Shown one piece after another: positions 25,648 through 37,000 of a DNA stretch of 64,000 nucleotides. Below the pieces are notes generated by a model. That model ran no database searches. It saw nothing but the letters and a program-made list of their open reading frames with translations, and had not been told where the DNA came from. A program made the position numbers and the translations under genes. The DNA is from an uncultured Lachnospiraceae bacterium. Lineage in GTDB: Bacteria > Bacillota > Clostridia > Lachnospirales > Lachnospiraceae. Each line of letters starts with the position of its first letter. Position 1 is the stretch's first letter. The stretch lies in assembly GCA_947566645.1 (NCBI GenBank), contig CANOKL010000007.1, positions 47,222-111,221 of the forward strand. The letters run 5' to 3'.

Positions 25648-26982
25648 ATGAAACGAAATTACACAAGAGCTGCGGCTTCAATTCTTGCGGCGGCAATAAC
25701 GATGTCACTTATGGGATGCGCGGGAGGCGGCGGTAAAGAGACAAAGGATGCTGCCGAAGGCGGTGCAAATCAAAAAGAGCCTGTTGAAATTTCTTACGCA
25801 ACGTTTATGGTCGGTTCACATGCATCGGCAGAAGCGGAGACAGAAGTTATTGAAGAGTTTAACCGTATTCACGAAGGTGAAATTAAAGTTGTGGTTGAGG
25901 AACTGCCTTCTGACGATGCGTTTGTAGACAAGATGAAAACACTGGCTTCATCTAAAAATCTTCCGGATGTGATTATTGGGAAAAATGGTATCCGTGAGCT
26001 TGCGATTGAGAATGGACAGGCAGTTAATTTAAAGCCATACCTGGAGGAAGACAGTGAGTGGATGAAATATGTCGGCGAGTCAGCCATGAACTACAATACG
26101 GAAGAAGACGGATCTGTTTATTCTATTGCTAACCAGAGACAGGTAATTGGATATTTTTACAACAAAGATATGTTCAAGGAAGCAAACATTACGCCGGCTA
26201 AAACCTGGGATGAGTGGATGGAGAACAACAAGAAATTAAAAGACGCCGGGATTACGCCGCTTGCGCTTATGACAGGTGAAAATTCATGGACGACTAATTT
26301 GTGGCTGGCAGCTATTATTGGAACAGACGGTGAAGAAGGAAATAAATTCATGAACACCAGATATCCAGATACATATAATACGGATTCAGTTACAAAAGCA
26401 GCTGAAATGATGCAGACCTGTTTAAAAGAGTATACAACTTCTGACGCGGTTGGCGCGATTTATGCAAACGCGGCAAATAACTTTGAGCAGGGAAACACAG
26501 CAATGATCGCAAATGGTCCCTGGATGTGCCCTGATTTTGCGGATACTTCTAAAGCAATGGAAGGATTTGAGGATAAAGTCGGCGTGGCATTATATCCAGA
26601 AGACGGCCTGATCACGCAGTTTGAAGTGGGTTACGTTCTCTGTACCAATGGAAAATCTGAAGAAGAGCAGGCAGCGGCCCTGGAATTCCTCAAATTTAAG
26701 ACAAATGCTTATGCACAGGGTGTATTCCTTGAGAAAGCAGGAGCCCTTCCGCTTACAGATAATGTAGAAATTTCAGACGAGTATAAAGCTGCAAATCCAG
26801 TTGTGGCAGAACTTCTTGAAATCAGTGAAAACGCCAAATATGAATGCGGAGCGCTTGATAACAACGCCTATGAAAGCGTTGTGGGAGAGACTGGCATTAG
26901 ATATCCAGAGTTAGCCTATGACGAGATTACGCCGGAAGAGTTTGCGGATTACTTAACAAAAGCGGCGGAGCAGAATAAGTAA
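25648..26982 (+). CDS. Sugar ABC transporter substrate-binding lipoprotein
   Basis: This 444-residue extracellular solute-binding protein (family 1) captures the sugar for import. It has a lipoprotein signal ending in SLMGCAGG, with the Cys anchored in the membrane after cleavage. The mature part has EISYATFMVGSHASAEAE, DVIIGKNGIRELA, YFYNKDMFKEANITPAKTWDE and the GNTAMIANGPW motif common in this family. ATG 25648 is chosen on GGAGGAG just upstream and on the lipoprotein signal; the frame extends 23 codons further back without a signal-like sequence. Two permease genes follow after a hairpin. The sugar cannot be read from sequence, but the GH65 gene suggests an alpha-glucobiose. Confidence 0.93.
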   Translation: MKRNYTRAAASILAAAITMSLMGCAGGGGKETKDAAEGGANQKEPVEISYATFMVGSHASAEAETEVIEEFNRIHEGEIKVVVEELPSDDAFVDKMKTLASSKNLPDVIIGKNGIRELAIENGQAVNLKPYLEEDSEWMKYVGESAMNYNTEEDGSVYSIANQRQVIGYFYNKDMFKEANITPAKTWDEWMENNKKLKDAGITPLALMTGENSWTTNLWLAAIIGTDGEEGNKFMNTRYPDTYNTDSVTKAAEMMQTCLKEYTTSDAVGAIYANAANNFEQGNTAMIANGPWMCPDFADTSKAMEGFEDKVGVALYPEDGLITQFEVGYVLCTNGKSEEEQAAALEFLKFKTNAYAQGVFLEKAGALPLTDNVEISDEYKAANPVVAELLEISENAKYECGALDNNAYESVVGETGIRYPELAYDEITPEEFADYLTKAAEQNK

Positions 26983-27032
26983 TCTAAATAGATAAAACGT
27001 AATGATATAACACAAGTATTACTGCTGACGCG

Positions 27033-27070
27033 ATACTCACGGCAGATTTCATCGGCCGTGAGTATATTTT
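27033..27070 (+). terminator. Intercistronic hairpin / attenuator between binding protein and permeases
   Basis: ATACTCACGGC (27033-27043) pairs perfectly with GCCGTGAGTAT (27055-27065), followed by ATTTTC. Such hairpins after binding protein genes commonly give more binding protein than permease. The loop-side arm resembles the dispersed TACT(ATT)CACGG repeat. Confidence 0.7.
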
Positions 27071-27103
27071 CAAAAAGAGTAATCGCAGTTATAGGAGGAG
27101 ACT

Positions 27104-27973
27104 ATGAAAAAAAATACAAAATGGATTGTTCTGTTTCTTCTGCCCGGAGTGGCGTTATTTTCCTTTATTTTCCTAAGTTCTCTGATAACACTTTTTACCA
27201 CTTCGTTTACAGACTGGGCTGTAGGTAAGGACATGACATTTGCCGGACTGAAAAACTATATTTATCTTTTTACGGAGGATGAGGACTTTATTCAGAGCAT
27301 AAAAAACACAGTTATATGGATTCTGCTCCAGTCCGTAGTCCATGTATTTATTGGAGTTGCAGTAGCATTGCTGATTTCGCGGAAAAAATGGTATTCGAAC
27401 CCAATGCGCACCATTTTCTTTGTACCTAATATTATTTCAAGCGCGGCTCTTGGAATTTTGTTCCTCTGTATTATGAATCCACAGTTTGGCCTTGTCAATA
27501 ATGTAATAACAAAACTTACTGGATCTCCATATACACATAACTGGTTTATGGATCCGAAAACTGCATTTTTGACCGTTACCCTGACCTGGCTGCCGTATGC
27601 GGGACTTGTAACAGTACTGGTACTAGCGGAGATGTCATCCGTTTCAGAGGATATTTATGAGGCAGCCATGATTGATGGGGCAACAAAGCTGCAGACTGAC
27701 ATATATATTATACTTCCTTTAATGAGAAATATTATTGGGACTTCTACTGTCCTGGCAGCGACAAGTATGCTTCAGAAGCTGGATATCATCATGATGACAA
27801 CAAGCGGCGGCCCGGGAAATAAGACGATGAACATGCCAATGTATCTTTACAAAACAGTATTTACGAATAACAATTACAGTCTTGCGAATGCCCAGGGAGT
27901 GCTCCTGATTCTGATGGGGGCAGTCGTTATGATATGCATCCGCAAGCTTTACAAGATGGATGAGGAGGATTAG
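27104..27973 (+). CDS. Sugar ABC transporter permease (MalF/UgpA type)
   Basis: The 289-residue integral membrane protein has about six hydrophobic helices and the cytoplasmic EAA loop EAAMIDGATKLQTDIYIILP, which docks the ATPase. AGGAGGAGACT precedes the ATG. It forms the channel with the next permease, three bases away. No ATPase gene is present; in Firmicutes such carbohydrate importers of the CUT1 class usually share a housekeeping MsmK-type ATPase coded elsewhere. Confidence 0.93.
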   Translation: MKKNTKWIVLFLLPGVALFSFIFLSSLITLFTTSFTDWAVGKDMTFAGLKNYIYLFTEDEDFIQSIKNTVIWILLQSVVHVFIGVAVALLISRKKWYSNPMRTIFFVPNIISSAALGILFLCIMNPQFGLVNNVITKLTGSPYTHNWFMDPKTAFLTVTLTWLPYAGLVTVLVLAEMSSVSEDIYEAAMIDGATKLQTDIYIILPLMRNIIGTSTVLAATSMLQKLDIIMMTTSGGPGNKTMNMPMYLYKTVFTNNNYSLANAQGVLLILMGAVVMICIRKLYKMDEED

Positions 27974-27976
27974 AGC

Positions 27977-28801
27977 ATGAAGAAAATTTTTGGCAAGGCT
28001 TCGACGGCAGTTTTCCTTATTGTGATAGCGTGTATTTCTTTGGTGCCAATCATCTGGGTGGTTACTTCTTCCCTCAAAAGCAACAGCGAGATTCTATCTG
28101 CGATGTCAGGATTTCCAACCGGTATGCACACGGACAACTATGTGAACGCATTTAAATTGGCACCCATTACAATTTTTTACAAAAACAGTATCTTTGTAGC
28201 AATTGCTTCGACCATCTTAAATCTTATTGTCTGTACTATGGCGGCGTATGTAGTTGTAAGATGCAGGTTTAAAGTAAAACCGCTGATCACTATGCTGTTT
28301 TCTCTGGGGCTGGTTATTCCGGGAGCGGCATTGATTCAGCCATTATATACGAATTTTACAGCAACCAGTCTGTACAATACATTAACAGGATTAATTCTTG
28401 TACATACGGCGCTTGGTATGCCGACTACGTTTTATGTCATGGTCAGTTATATAAAGACAATCCCGTATTCGCTTGAAGAAGCGGCTTATGTGGATGGATG
28501 CGGATTCCTCAGAACATTTGTACAGATTGTTCTTCCGATCACAAGACCTGCGTTTGCAACAGCGGGCGTGATTCAGTTCCTGCTGTCCTGGAATGAGTTC
28601 CAGTTTGCATTGACGCTTACAGGGCAGACAGAGAAGCGGACACTGCCAATCGCTCTATATTATTTCAAGAGTGCATTTGCCAGTGATTATGGCGCAATGT
28701 TTGCTGCAACAATTGTAGTAATTGCCCCGACTATTGTAATCTTTATCATTATGCAGAAACAGGTTATCGCAGGACTGGCAGCAGGCTCTGTAAAAGGATA
28801 G
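27977..28801 (+). CDS. Sugar ABC transporter permease (MalG/UgpE type)
   Basis: The 274-residue partner permease has six predicted helices, starting with a helix at about residues 9-31, and the EAA loop EEAAYVDGCGFLRTFVQIVL. The N-terminal VPIIWVVTSSLKSNSEI is typical of the MalG group. It begins three bases after the previous stop and is followed by the phosphorylase gene, so transporter and enzyme belong to one operon. Confidence 0.93.
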   Translation: MKKIFGKASTAVFLIVIACISLVPIIWVVTSSLKSNSEILSAMSGFPTGMHTDNYVNAFKLAPITIFYKNSIFVAIASTILNLIVCTMAAYVVVRCRFKVKPLITMLFSLGLVIPGAALIQPLYTNFTATSLYNTLTGLILVHTALGMPTTFYVMVSYIKTIPYSLEEAAYVDGCGFLRTFVQIVLPITRPAFATAGVIQFLLSWNEFQFALTLTGQTEKRTLPIALYYFKSAFASDYGAMFAATIVVIAPTIVIFIIMQKQVIAGLAAGSVKG

Positions 28802-28837
28802 GCGCCGCGGCGAAATGTGAAAGGAAAGGATATAGCT

Positions 28838-31093
28838 ATGAGGAGATTAGATGCAGAGTGGAACCTGATAGAGCAATCCTGTGATTCAGAGCTGGGCAGG
28901 CACTACGAGGGCCTGTTTACACAGGGAAACGGTTATATTCATGTAAGGGGCTCCTATGAGGAAGGATTAATTGATTCCAGGCAGGACAGAGAATATGACA
29001 GAAAGCCTGCAAATGTGACCCTGGAACAGCATGAGAAGGAGAAGACAAAGTGGGGGACATATATTCCCGGCGTTGTTGGAAAACATCCGCTGCTCATGAC
29101 AGAAATGATTAATCTGCCATACATTTTTGAATTGAGATTCCTAATAAACGGGCAGCGGCTTGACATGGATGAGAGTAATATTGCAAATTATACCAGATGG
29201 TTAAGCCTGAAGGATGGCGTGCTGTACCGGGAAATAGAATATGTGGAAAGCGGTGCGGTACGGCTTGCGTTTCGATATTCCCGGTTCGTAAGCAAAAGCA
29301 GTAAGCATATAGCGATTCAGCGCGTCGAGGTAACATGCCTGGCCGGGGAAGCCTCAATCGAAACAGAAGCAGGCATAAATTCCGGCGTCAGGACGAATGG
29401 ATTTGAGCATTATCTGGAAAGGAAGCTGGAGGCGGATGCAGATAAGGCTTATGCGGAGATTAAAACAAATGGCGGGAATACAGTTAGTATGCTGTCGTGC
29501 CTTTCTATGGCTGCGCCGGATGAGGAAGAGGAAAACTGTACATTCAAAGGCGTTGTGGATGCAGTTCGTGCTTACCAGAAAGGAACTGTAAATATTGCCT
29601 GTGGGCAGACGGTTGTGGTGGAAAAGCGAATTGCTTTTACAACGGACCGGGATTTAAATGAAACAGGCACGCCTGCAGCGAGGGCAGAGCAGTATCTGGA
29701 AGAGGCCTGTGAAAAGTCATATGAGCGCTTATATATGGAGCATGAGGCAATGTGGAACAGAGAGTGGCAGGCAGCGGATATTAAAATAGAAGGCAATGAA
29801 ACTGTCCAGCAGGCGGCCCGTATGTCTGTCTACCAGTTAATCCGCTGTAAACCGGCGGACGATTATCGAATTGCCATTTGTGCCAAAGGATATGCAGGAG
29901 AAGCATATTTTGGGAGATATTTCTGGGATACAGAGATAAGCATGCTGCCGTTCTTTCTGCACACGGATGCAGAAGCGGCGAAAAACCTGGTCCGCTTCCG
30001 CTACGAGACACTGGACGGAGCCAGAAGAAATGCTGCAAATTACGGATATACAGGAGCCAGATATCCATGGGAATCATCCGTAAGCGGAGATGAAGAATGC
30101 GCAAACTGGCAGTATGCAGATCATGAGATCCATGTGACGGCAGATGTGGTATATGCAATTATGCATTATGTGAAAGCGACAGGAGATCTGGGCTTTTTAA
30201 AAGATTTTGGAGCGGAGATTATGGCAGAGACCGCCAGATACTGGTGTCAGCGTGTGGACTGGGACAAAGATGGCAGCTGCCATCTGCTGGGAGTTATGGG
30301 ACCGGACGAATACCTGCCAATGACACGGGATAATACTTACACCAACAATATGGTGCGGTATAGTTTAAAAGAAACACTGCATACCCTGGAGTGGATGAAG
30401 GACAGCTATAACGAATGCTATCATGCATTTATTAACAGGATTTCCCTGGAGGATTCGGAAATAGCAGAATTTGCAAAGGTGGCGGAAGCTCTGGTAAAAG
30501 GTTATGACGAAAAGTCAGAGGTAATTTTACAGTCACAGGATTTTCTATCTTATGCGGATATTGATTTTGATGAGATATGGACGGACCGGAGCAAGTATTT
30601 TGGACAGCATATTTCCCAGGAAAAGAATTATCGTTCCAAAGCATTAAAGCAGGCGGATTTATTAGAGCTTATGATGCTGTTCCGGGATTCCTTCAGTGAC
30701 AGGCAGCTGGAGGTAAATTATGACTATTATGAGCCGATTACTACCCATGATTCTTCTCTTTCTGCGGCAGTACACGGCATTTTGTGTTCCTGGATGGGCA
30801 GGGACGCTTCCGCTGCAGAATTCCTGGATCGTGTAATTTCTATTGATATGGCGCCGGAGAAAAAAGGCGCTGAGGCAGGAATTCACATTGCAAACTGCGG
30901 GGGGATATGGCAGATGCTGATATACGGGTTTGCCGGCCTTAAAAGCGCGATGTCTTCGGAAGAACTGGTACTGGAACCACATCTCCCACAGCAAATCCAG
31001 AGTATGGAATTCCCATTGGCATGGCGTGGGAATCACTACCGTATATTTATAAATCATAATGGATATGACATAAAAAAATGTAAGGAGGTTTAG
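28838..31093 (+). CDS. Glycoside hydrolase family 65 disaccharide phosphorylase
   Basis: GH65 enzymes split alpha-linked glucose disaccharides (trehalose, maltose, nigerose, kojibiose) with phosphate, giving beta-glucose-1-phosphate and glucose. The 751-residue protein has GLFTQGNGYIHVRGSYEEG at the N-terminus, RYFWDTEISMLPF, and the catalytic acid Glu491 in MGPDEY, followed by DNTYTNN and later YEPITTHDSSLS. No signal peptide, so it acts in the cytosol on the imported sugar. ATG 28838 follows AAAGGAAAGGA; the GTG at 28817 is too close to the previous gene and lacks a site. The exact disaccharide cannot be assigned. With the pgmB product it forms a complete route to glucose-6-phosphate. Confidence 0.93.
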   Translation: MRRLDAEWNLIEQSCDSELGRHYEGLFTQGNGYIHVRGSYEEGLIDSRQDREYDRKPANVTLEQHEKEKTKWGTYIPGVVGKHPLLMTEMINLPYIFELRFLINGQRLDMDESNIANYTRWLSLKDGVLYREIEYVESGAVRLAFRYSRFVSKSSKHIAIQRVEVTCLAGEASIETEAGINSGVRTNGFEHYLERKLEADADKAYAEIKTNGGNTVSMLSCLSMAAPDEEEENCTFKGVVDAVRAYQKGTVNIACGQTVVVEKRIAFTTDRDLNETGTPAARAEQYLEEACEKSYERLYMEHEAMWNREWQAADIKIEGNETVQQAARMSVYQLIRCKPADDYRIAICAKGYAGEAYFGRYFWDTEISMLPFFLHTDAEAAKNLVRFRYETLDGARRNAANYGYTGARYPWESSVSGDEECANWQYADHEIHVTADVVYAIMHYVKATGDLGFLKDFGAEIMAETARYWCQRVDWDKDGSCHLLGVMGPDEYLPMTRDNTYTNNMVRYSLKETLHTLEWMKDSYNECYHAFINRISLEDSEIAEFAKVAEALVKGYDEKSEVILQSQDFLSYADIDFDEIWTDRSKYFGQHISQEKNYRSKALKQADLLELMMLFRDSFSDRQLEVNYDYYEPITTHDSSLSAAVHGILCSWMGRDASAAEFLDRVISIDMAPEKKGAEAGIHIANCGGIWQMLIYGFAGLKSAMSSEELVLEPHLPQQIQSMEFPLAWRGNHYRIFINHNGYDIKKCKEV

Positions 31094-31095
31094 AG

Positions 31096-34000
31096 ATGAA
31101 AACGATGAAAACGACGAAAAAGTGGATTCTACTGGCATTTACGCTTGTTATGATGCTGGCGTCACTGCCGGCGTATCAGGCAGAAGCGGCGGTTAGCGGC
31201 CAGTATACAAACCCGTTGATGAATGGGGCGGATCCAACGATTGTCCGTGGCGAAGACGGCTATTTCTACTCGGGATTCGGTACAGATAACGATATTTATA
31301 TTAAAAGAAGCGAGACGCTCCTCGGACTTTCTACGGCGGAGAGCCATCTCGTTTATAGGAACGAGAGAAAGGGAGATCCAGACGGGAATAAGAACTATTA
31401 TATATGGGGACCGTATATTTACCGTATTGATGGCGCATGGTATATTTACTATTCCTCCAGTACGGAGAATGATTTCGGGTGGGGGCATCCATCCAGCTAT
31501 GTATTAGAGAATACGTCGTCCGATCCTTTTAAAGGGGAATGGAAGTTAAAGGGCAAAAATAGCAATATTGATGACTTTGACGGGAATGAAAGCGAAAAGG
31601 AAGGGCTTATGAATACGGAAAGTTATGGCCTTGCCTGCGGTATTGTAACGATTGCGGGAGAGCGTTATTTTACTTATACCAAATATGAGTATTTTAAAAA
31701 TGAGCCTGGAAATACCAAATTTAACGAGTGCCCGACGATCGTTAAAATGGAAAATCCCTGGACTTTGACAGGCAAAGAGTGTACTGTAGCCCGGCCGTCC
31801 TATGACTGGGAACTTCATGGAGATAATGTTGATGAAGGAGCAGCGGTAGTAGAACATGGCGGAAAAGTGTACTTTGCGCATTCATCCAGTTCATTTACAA
31901 ATGATAATTACTGCGTTGGTTTGTCTGTGTGTGATCTGAATGCGTGCGAGGATCAGGATAAGCTGGCGGATTATGTGATGAATGAAAATAACTGGAAGAA
32001 ATCAACCACGCCCATTTTATCCCGGTCCGATGAGAACAATTCCTTTGGGCCAGGTTCGCCGTTGTTTGTAAAATCACCGGATGAGACAGAAGACTGGCTT
32101 ATCTATCACGCCGGTCCAATTGGAGGACAGACAGCTACTGACCGCCGTGTGCGGGCACAGAAGATTAACTGGACGGACGACGGACAGATTAATCTGGGAA
32201 TTCCATCGAATCCGAATACCGTACTTGACCTTCCATCCGGAGAGATAAAAACAGATGTATATGAAGCAGAAGATGCGAGATCTGAGAACGTAACAAAGCG
32301 GCTTTTTAACAATACGGCAAAAGCATCCGGTTCCGGATATATGAAATATGATAAGGCTGGTGGCTGGGTAGAATTTGATGCTACAATGAGTGAAGAAGGA
32401 ACCTATGCGCTTGCTTTCCGCTATAATAATCTGGGCGATGCAGCAGAAGCTAAAGTCAGTGTAAACGAAGAGGATGCAGGTACTTTATCATTTGGGAAAA
32501 ATGGTACCTATGAGGTGGATTTGAATAGTTCCAGACTATATAATGTTTCTCTGAAAAAGGGAGAAAATAAAATACGCCTTACTGTAGAAGAGGCATCCCA
32601 ATTAGCGCTAGATGCGATGGTTATAACGAAGACAGTATCCTATGATGCGAAAGACGCAGCACTTACCAACGGCGCAAAAGTAGAAGGCGATTATGTTGGA
32701 GGCATGTTTGGTACAGATGCAGCAATCACTTTTACTGTGAATGTTCCGTCTGGCGGATACTATGCGGTTGATCTGCGCTATGCAGATGACCATCCGGCAA
32801 ATGAGACGAAATATGCAACCATTTATGTGAATGATAAAAAAGCGGCTGAATCTGCATTATTCCCTACAGGAGGATGGAATGTACCTGGGAATCGTATGGA
32901 CAACCTTTATCTGAAAAAGGGAGAAAATAAGATTGCATATGTAAATCACAAAACAGAAGATGGCGGCAACACGGCAGATGTAAATTATTATTCGATTGCA
33001 GTCAGCGAGACAGTGACAAATACATACGCCCCGGAAGCTGATTCGACATTTAACGTAGATGTAGAGTCTGAGGCCATTTATGATGTGACATTTACATACG
33101 ACAGTAAAAATGCGGGAAATGCAACGGTAACGGTTAATGGCAATACGCCGAAGCAGGTTCCGGTCACCTCTGGCAGCAGTCAGACAGTAACTGCAGCGTT
33201 AAAATTAGAGGCAGGGGAAAATACATTAAAATTTGAAGGTGCAGAAGCCAGATCCGTTTATGTTTCAAGAAGGATACCATGGAGGTATCAGGCGGAGAAT
33301 GCAGAATTAAAAGACGCAGAAGTACGAAGTAACCAGCTTTATTATGCTGGAACAGGATTTGCGGGAGATTTTGCGAAGGCTGGCAGTTCTGTGAAGTTTA
33401 CCGCGAATGTACCTTACAGCGGCACACATACCGTAGATTTAAGATATTCCCATGTGGGGGAAGAGGACAAAACCATCACTTTATACATTAATGGGCAAAA
33501 GGTAAAGCAGATTACGCTTGCCCGGACAGAAAGCCTGGATGCGTGGACGGAAAGTCAGGAAGAAGTATATCTGAGAGCTGGAAAAAATGTAGTAGAATAT
33601 CGTGTAGATGAAGGAGATACCGGCGGCATAAATATAGATGAGATTGTTATAGACCGGTATGCAACCGGAGCAACTACGGCAGAAATAGGGAAATTAACTG
33701 CCGGAGAGGTGTATGTGATTCGGGATAAGAATTCTTCTCTTTCCGCAGATATTGACGGGTACTCTCCGGATGCAGGGCGCAGGATTCATTTATGGTATTA
33801 CCTTGGAAATAATAATCAGAAATGGAAATTAATTGACATTGGAAATGGTTATTGGGCATTCCAGGGGACTTATGGAAGCAAACGCTTTTCTGTAAAAGAG
33901 GATGAGATTGATGGCGTAAAGTGTTACACGGCAGTAACGGCTGACGTGAATAATGAGGATTCTGCACAACAGTGGAAATTAGAACGTGTTGGGAATTACT

Positions 34001-37000
34001 ATAAACTCATTAACCGCAAGGCTACAGAAGAAGCGGACAAGGATATGGTGCTTTCTGTATATAACGACTCTAAGGAAACAGATGCAACGTTATATCTGGC
34101 AGAATATACGGAGGGAAAAGACAGTCAGTTATTTAGTGTAGACGGCGGAATAAGGTCAGAAGATACAGGAGAAGTAAAAGAGATTCAAAATGAACAGTCA
34201 GCAGATGATTATGCTCCAAACGGCTCCCAGTACGAAGTGACAGATCCTGTGATTCCGGAAAAGTTTGATCCATCTGTAACTGTCAAAGACGGAAGCGCTC
34301 TTCGCTACGAAGCTGAAAACGCGGCTTTAGAAAAAGGAGCTGTCCTGGCAACGGATCATGAAGGCTACTCCGGCAATGGGTTTGTGGGAGGTATGTATAA
34401 TGGAGACGCATCTATTACCTTTAAGATTAACGTTGAAACAGCAGGCAATTATACTCTGGCACTGGGTTATTCCTATGGTTTTGATGGAAAGGGCGCAGCA
34501 GCTACTTATTTAAATGGAACTAAGGTAGATCCGACTCCGCTTCCTTCCAGCGGCAATTGGGATACATGGTCTGAAAGCACGTTTCACCTGGACCTTAAGA
34601 AAGGGGGTAATACGATTGTATTCCTCAACCGCAGTGAAGAGACAGGCGGTTTAAAGGGCGATGCAAACTACGATTATCTTGATGTAAGTAAATATCCGGA
34701 CACGGTAGCGGCTGATGAAACACACTATACGCGGCTTGACGACGGAACAGGAAAAAGATATGAGGCAGAGGATGCTGTATTATCAGGATCTGCCGTTGAA
34801 TCAGAGCATAGAGGATTTTCAGGAAATGGATATGTCGGTAAGATGTACGTCGGCAGCGCTAAATTTGAAATCCAGGTGGCAGTTGCGGAAGCAGGGGAGT
34901 ATGATTTGCAATTAGGTTACGCAAATGGCCATGGAGACGACGTGGAAGAAAAATGCGCAGCTGTATTTGTAAACGGGAAATATGAGAAGGCTATTCCATT
35001 ACCCAAGACTGGCAGCTGGGGCACATGGGGGACAACAGAATCCTTCCAGCTGAAATTGAATGCCGGTGTGAGCACGATCGCATTTGTCAATAGTTCGCAT
35101 TATGCCGGACATGCAGCGGACGTCAACTATGATTATCTGGATCTGTTTGTCAAAAGGACGTCAGAGCCGGCTAATAAAAATGCGTTAGAAGCAGCGCTGG
35201 AGCGTCCAAAGGGACTGACAGAAACAGATTATACGGCAGCAAGCTGGGCAGTGCTGCAGGAGGCGGTTAAGACAGCCGAGGCGGTATGGAAAAAGGAAGC
35301 GGCAACCCAGGAAGAAGTGAATGCAGCAACCCAGGGCCTCAGAGATGCACTGGAAAAGCTGGTATGGATAGACAAGTCAGGCCTGGAAGACGCCATTAAG
35401 CGCGCCAAAGAAAAAAGAGAAGCTGATTATACGGCAGCAAGCTGGGCGGCAATGCAGGAGGCACTTGCGAAAGCAAACACTGTGGAAGCGAATAGAGACG
35501 CCGTGCAGGAAGTAATAGATCAGGCTACTTTTGAGTTAAACGATGCGATCCGGAAGCTGGAGGCGGCAAATGAAGTCAATAAGAATGCGCTAAAAGCGGC
35601 AATAGAGCGTACAAAGAAGCTGACAGCATCAAATTATACAGCAGCAAGCTGGACAGCTATGCAGACGGCGCTTGCGGCAGCTAATGAGGCTGTGGAGAGC
35701 GGAGCAGTCTCCCAGGCAGAAGTAGATGCGGCAACAGCAGGCCTCAGAAAGGCTCTCGATGAACTGGTATGGGTAGATAAGTCCGGCCTGAAAAATGCCA
35801 TTGAGCGTGCAGGCGAAAGAAAAGAGGAGGATTACCAGGACAAAGCAGAAGAGTGGGCGGCAATGCAGACGGCGCTTGCAGAGGCGGAGACAGTGTATGA
35901 AAATGCCGATGCAGTGCAGAACGAAGTGGATGCTGCAACCGATAAACTTAGCAGCGCTCTAAGGGCGCTTGACGCGGAAGGAACGGTCAATAAGAATGAG
36001 TTAAGAGCAGCGATCGACAGGAAAAAGAATCTGAAAGAAACAGATTATACAGCAGAAAGCTGGGCGGCATTACAGCAGGCGCTTGAGAAAGCCAGTGAGG
36101 TAATGGAAAGAGAGACTGCCACCCAGGCGGAAGTAAATGAGGCAACAATTGCACTTAGAGAAGCTTTTACAAAGCTGGTGTGGGCAGACAAGTCCGGTCT
36201 GAAAAATGCCATTGAGCGTGCCGGAGAAAGAAACGAAGCCAATTACACAGCAGCAAGCTGGGCGGCCATGCAGGCGGCGCTTGAGAAAGCAAAGGCGGTA
36301 GCAGCGAATGCAGACGCCGGACAGTCAGAGATCGATCAGGCAACCTTTGAGCTGAGCGAGGCGCTCCGGAAGCTGGAAACAAAAACGGGAGTCAATAAGG
36401 ATGCGTTAAGTGCGGCAATAGACAGGACAAAGGATCTGAAGGAAACGGATTACACAGCAGCAAGCTGGGCAGCGCTGCAGGAAGCCCTTAAGACAGCCAA
36501 TGGGGCCATGGAAAGCGAAACGGTTACCCAGGAGGAAGTAAACACAGCGGCAGAATCACTCAGAGCGGCGATCAGAGAGCTGGCGAGGGTAGACAAATCC
36601 GGCCTTCAGGCAGCGCTTGACCGTGCAAACGAAAGAAAAGAAGAAGAATATACAAAGGAAAGCTGGTCAGCAATGCAGGCAGCACTTGTGAAGGCGAAGG
36701 AAGTGCATGGGAATGCCAATGCAGTGCAGAAGGAGATAGATGCAGCAACCTTTGAACTCAGTGAGGCACTCCGGAATCTGAAATATGCGGAACCGGAGAA
36801 GGAAGCGCTGAATTCTGCCTTAAATGCAGCAAAGGCCTTAAAGAAAGAAGACTATACTCCGGAGGCATGGGCAGCATTCCAAAAGGCACTGGCAGACGCA
36901 GAAGCAGTCTTCAATAATCCGTCGGCTACAAAGGAACAGAGGGCGGCAGCAGCATCAGCGCTCCAAAAGGCGATTGAGGAAGTGAAAAAGCACTCTGTAA

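Noticed and set aside
35173..36999. Regular repeats as a possible CRISPR array
   Set aside because: The repeats are about 200 bases, coding, and continuous, without short spacers.
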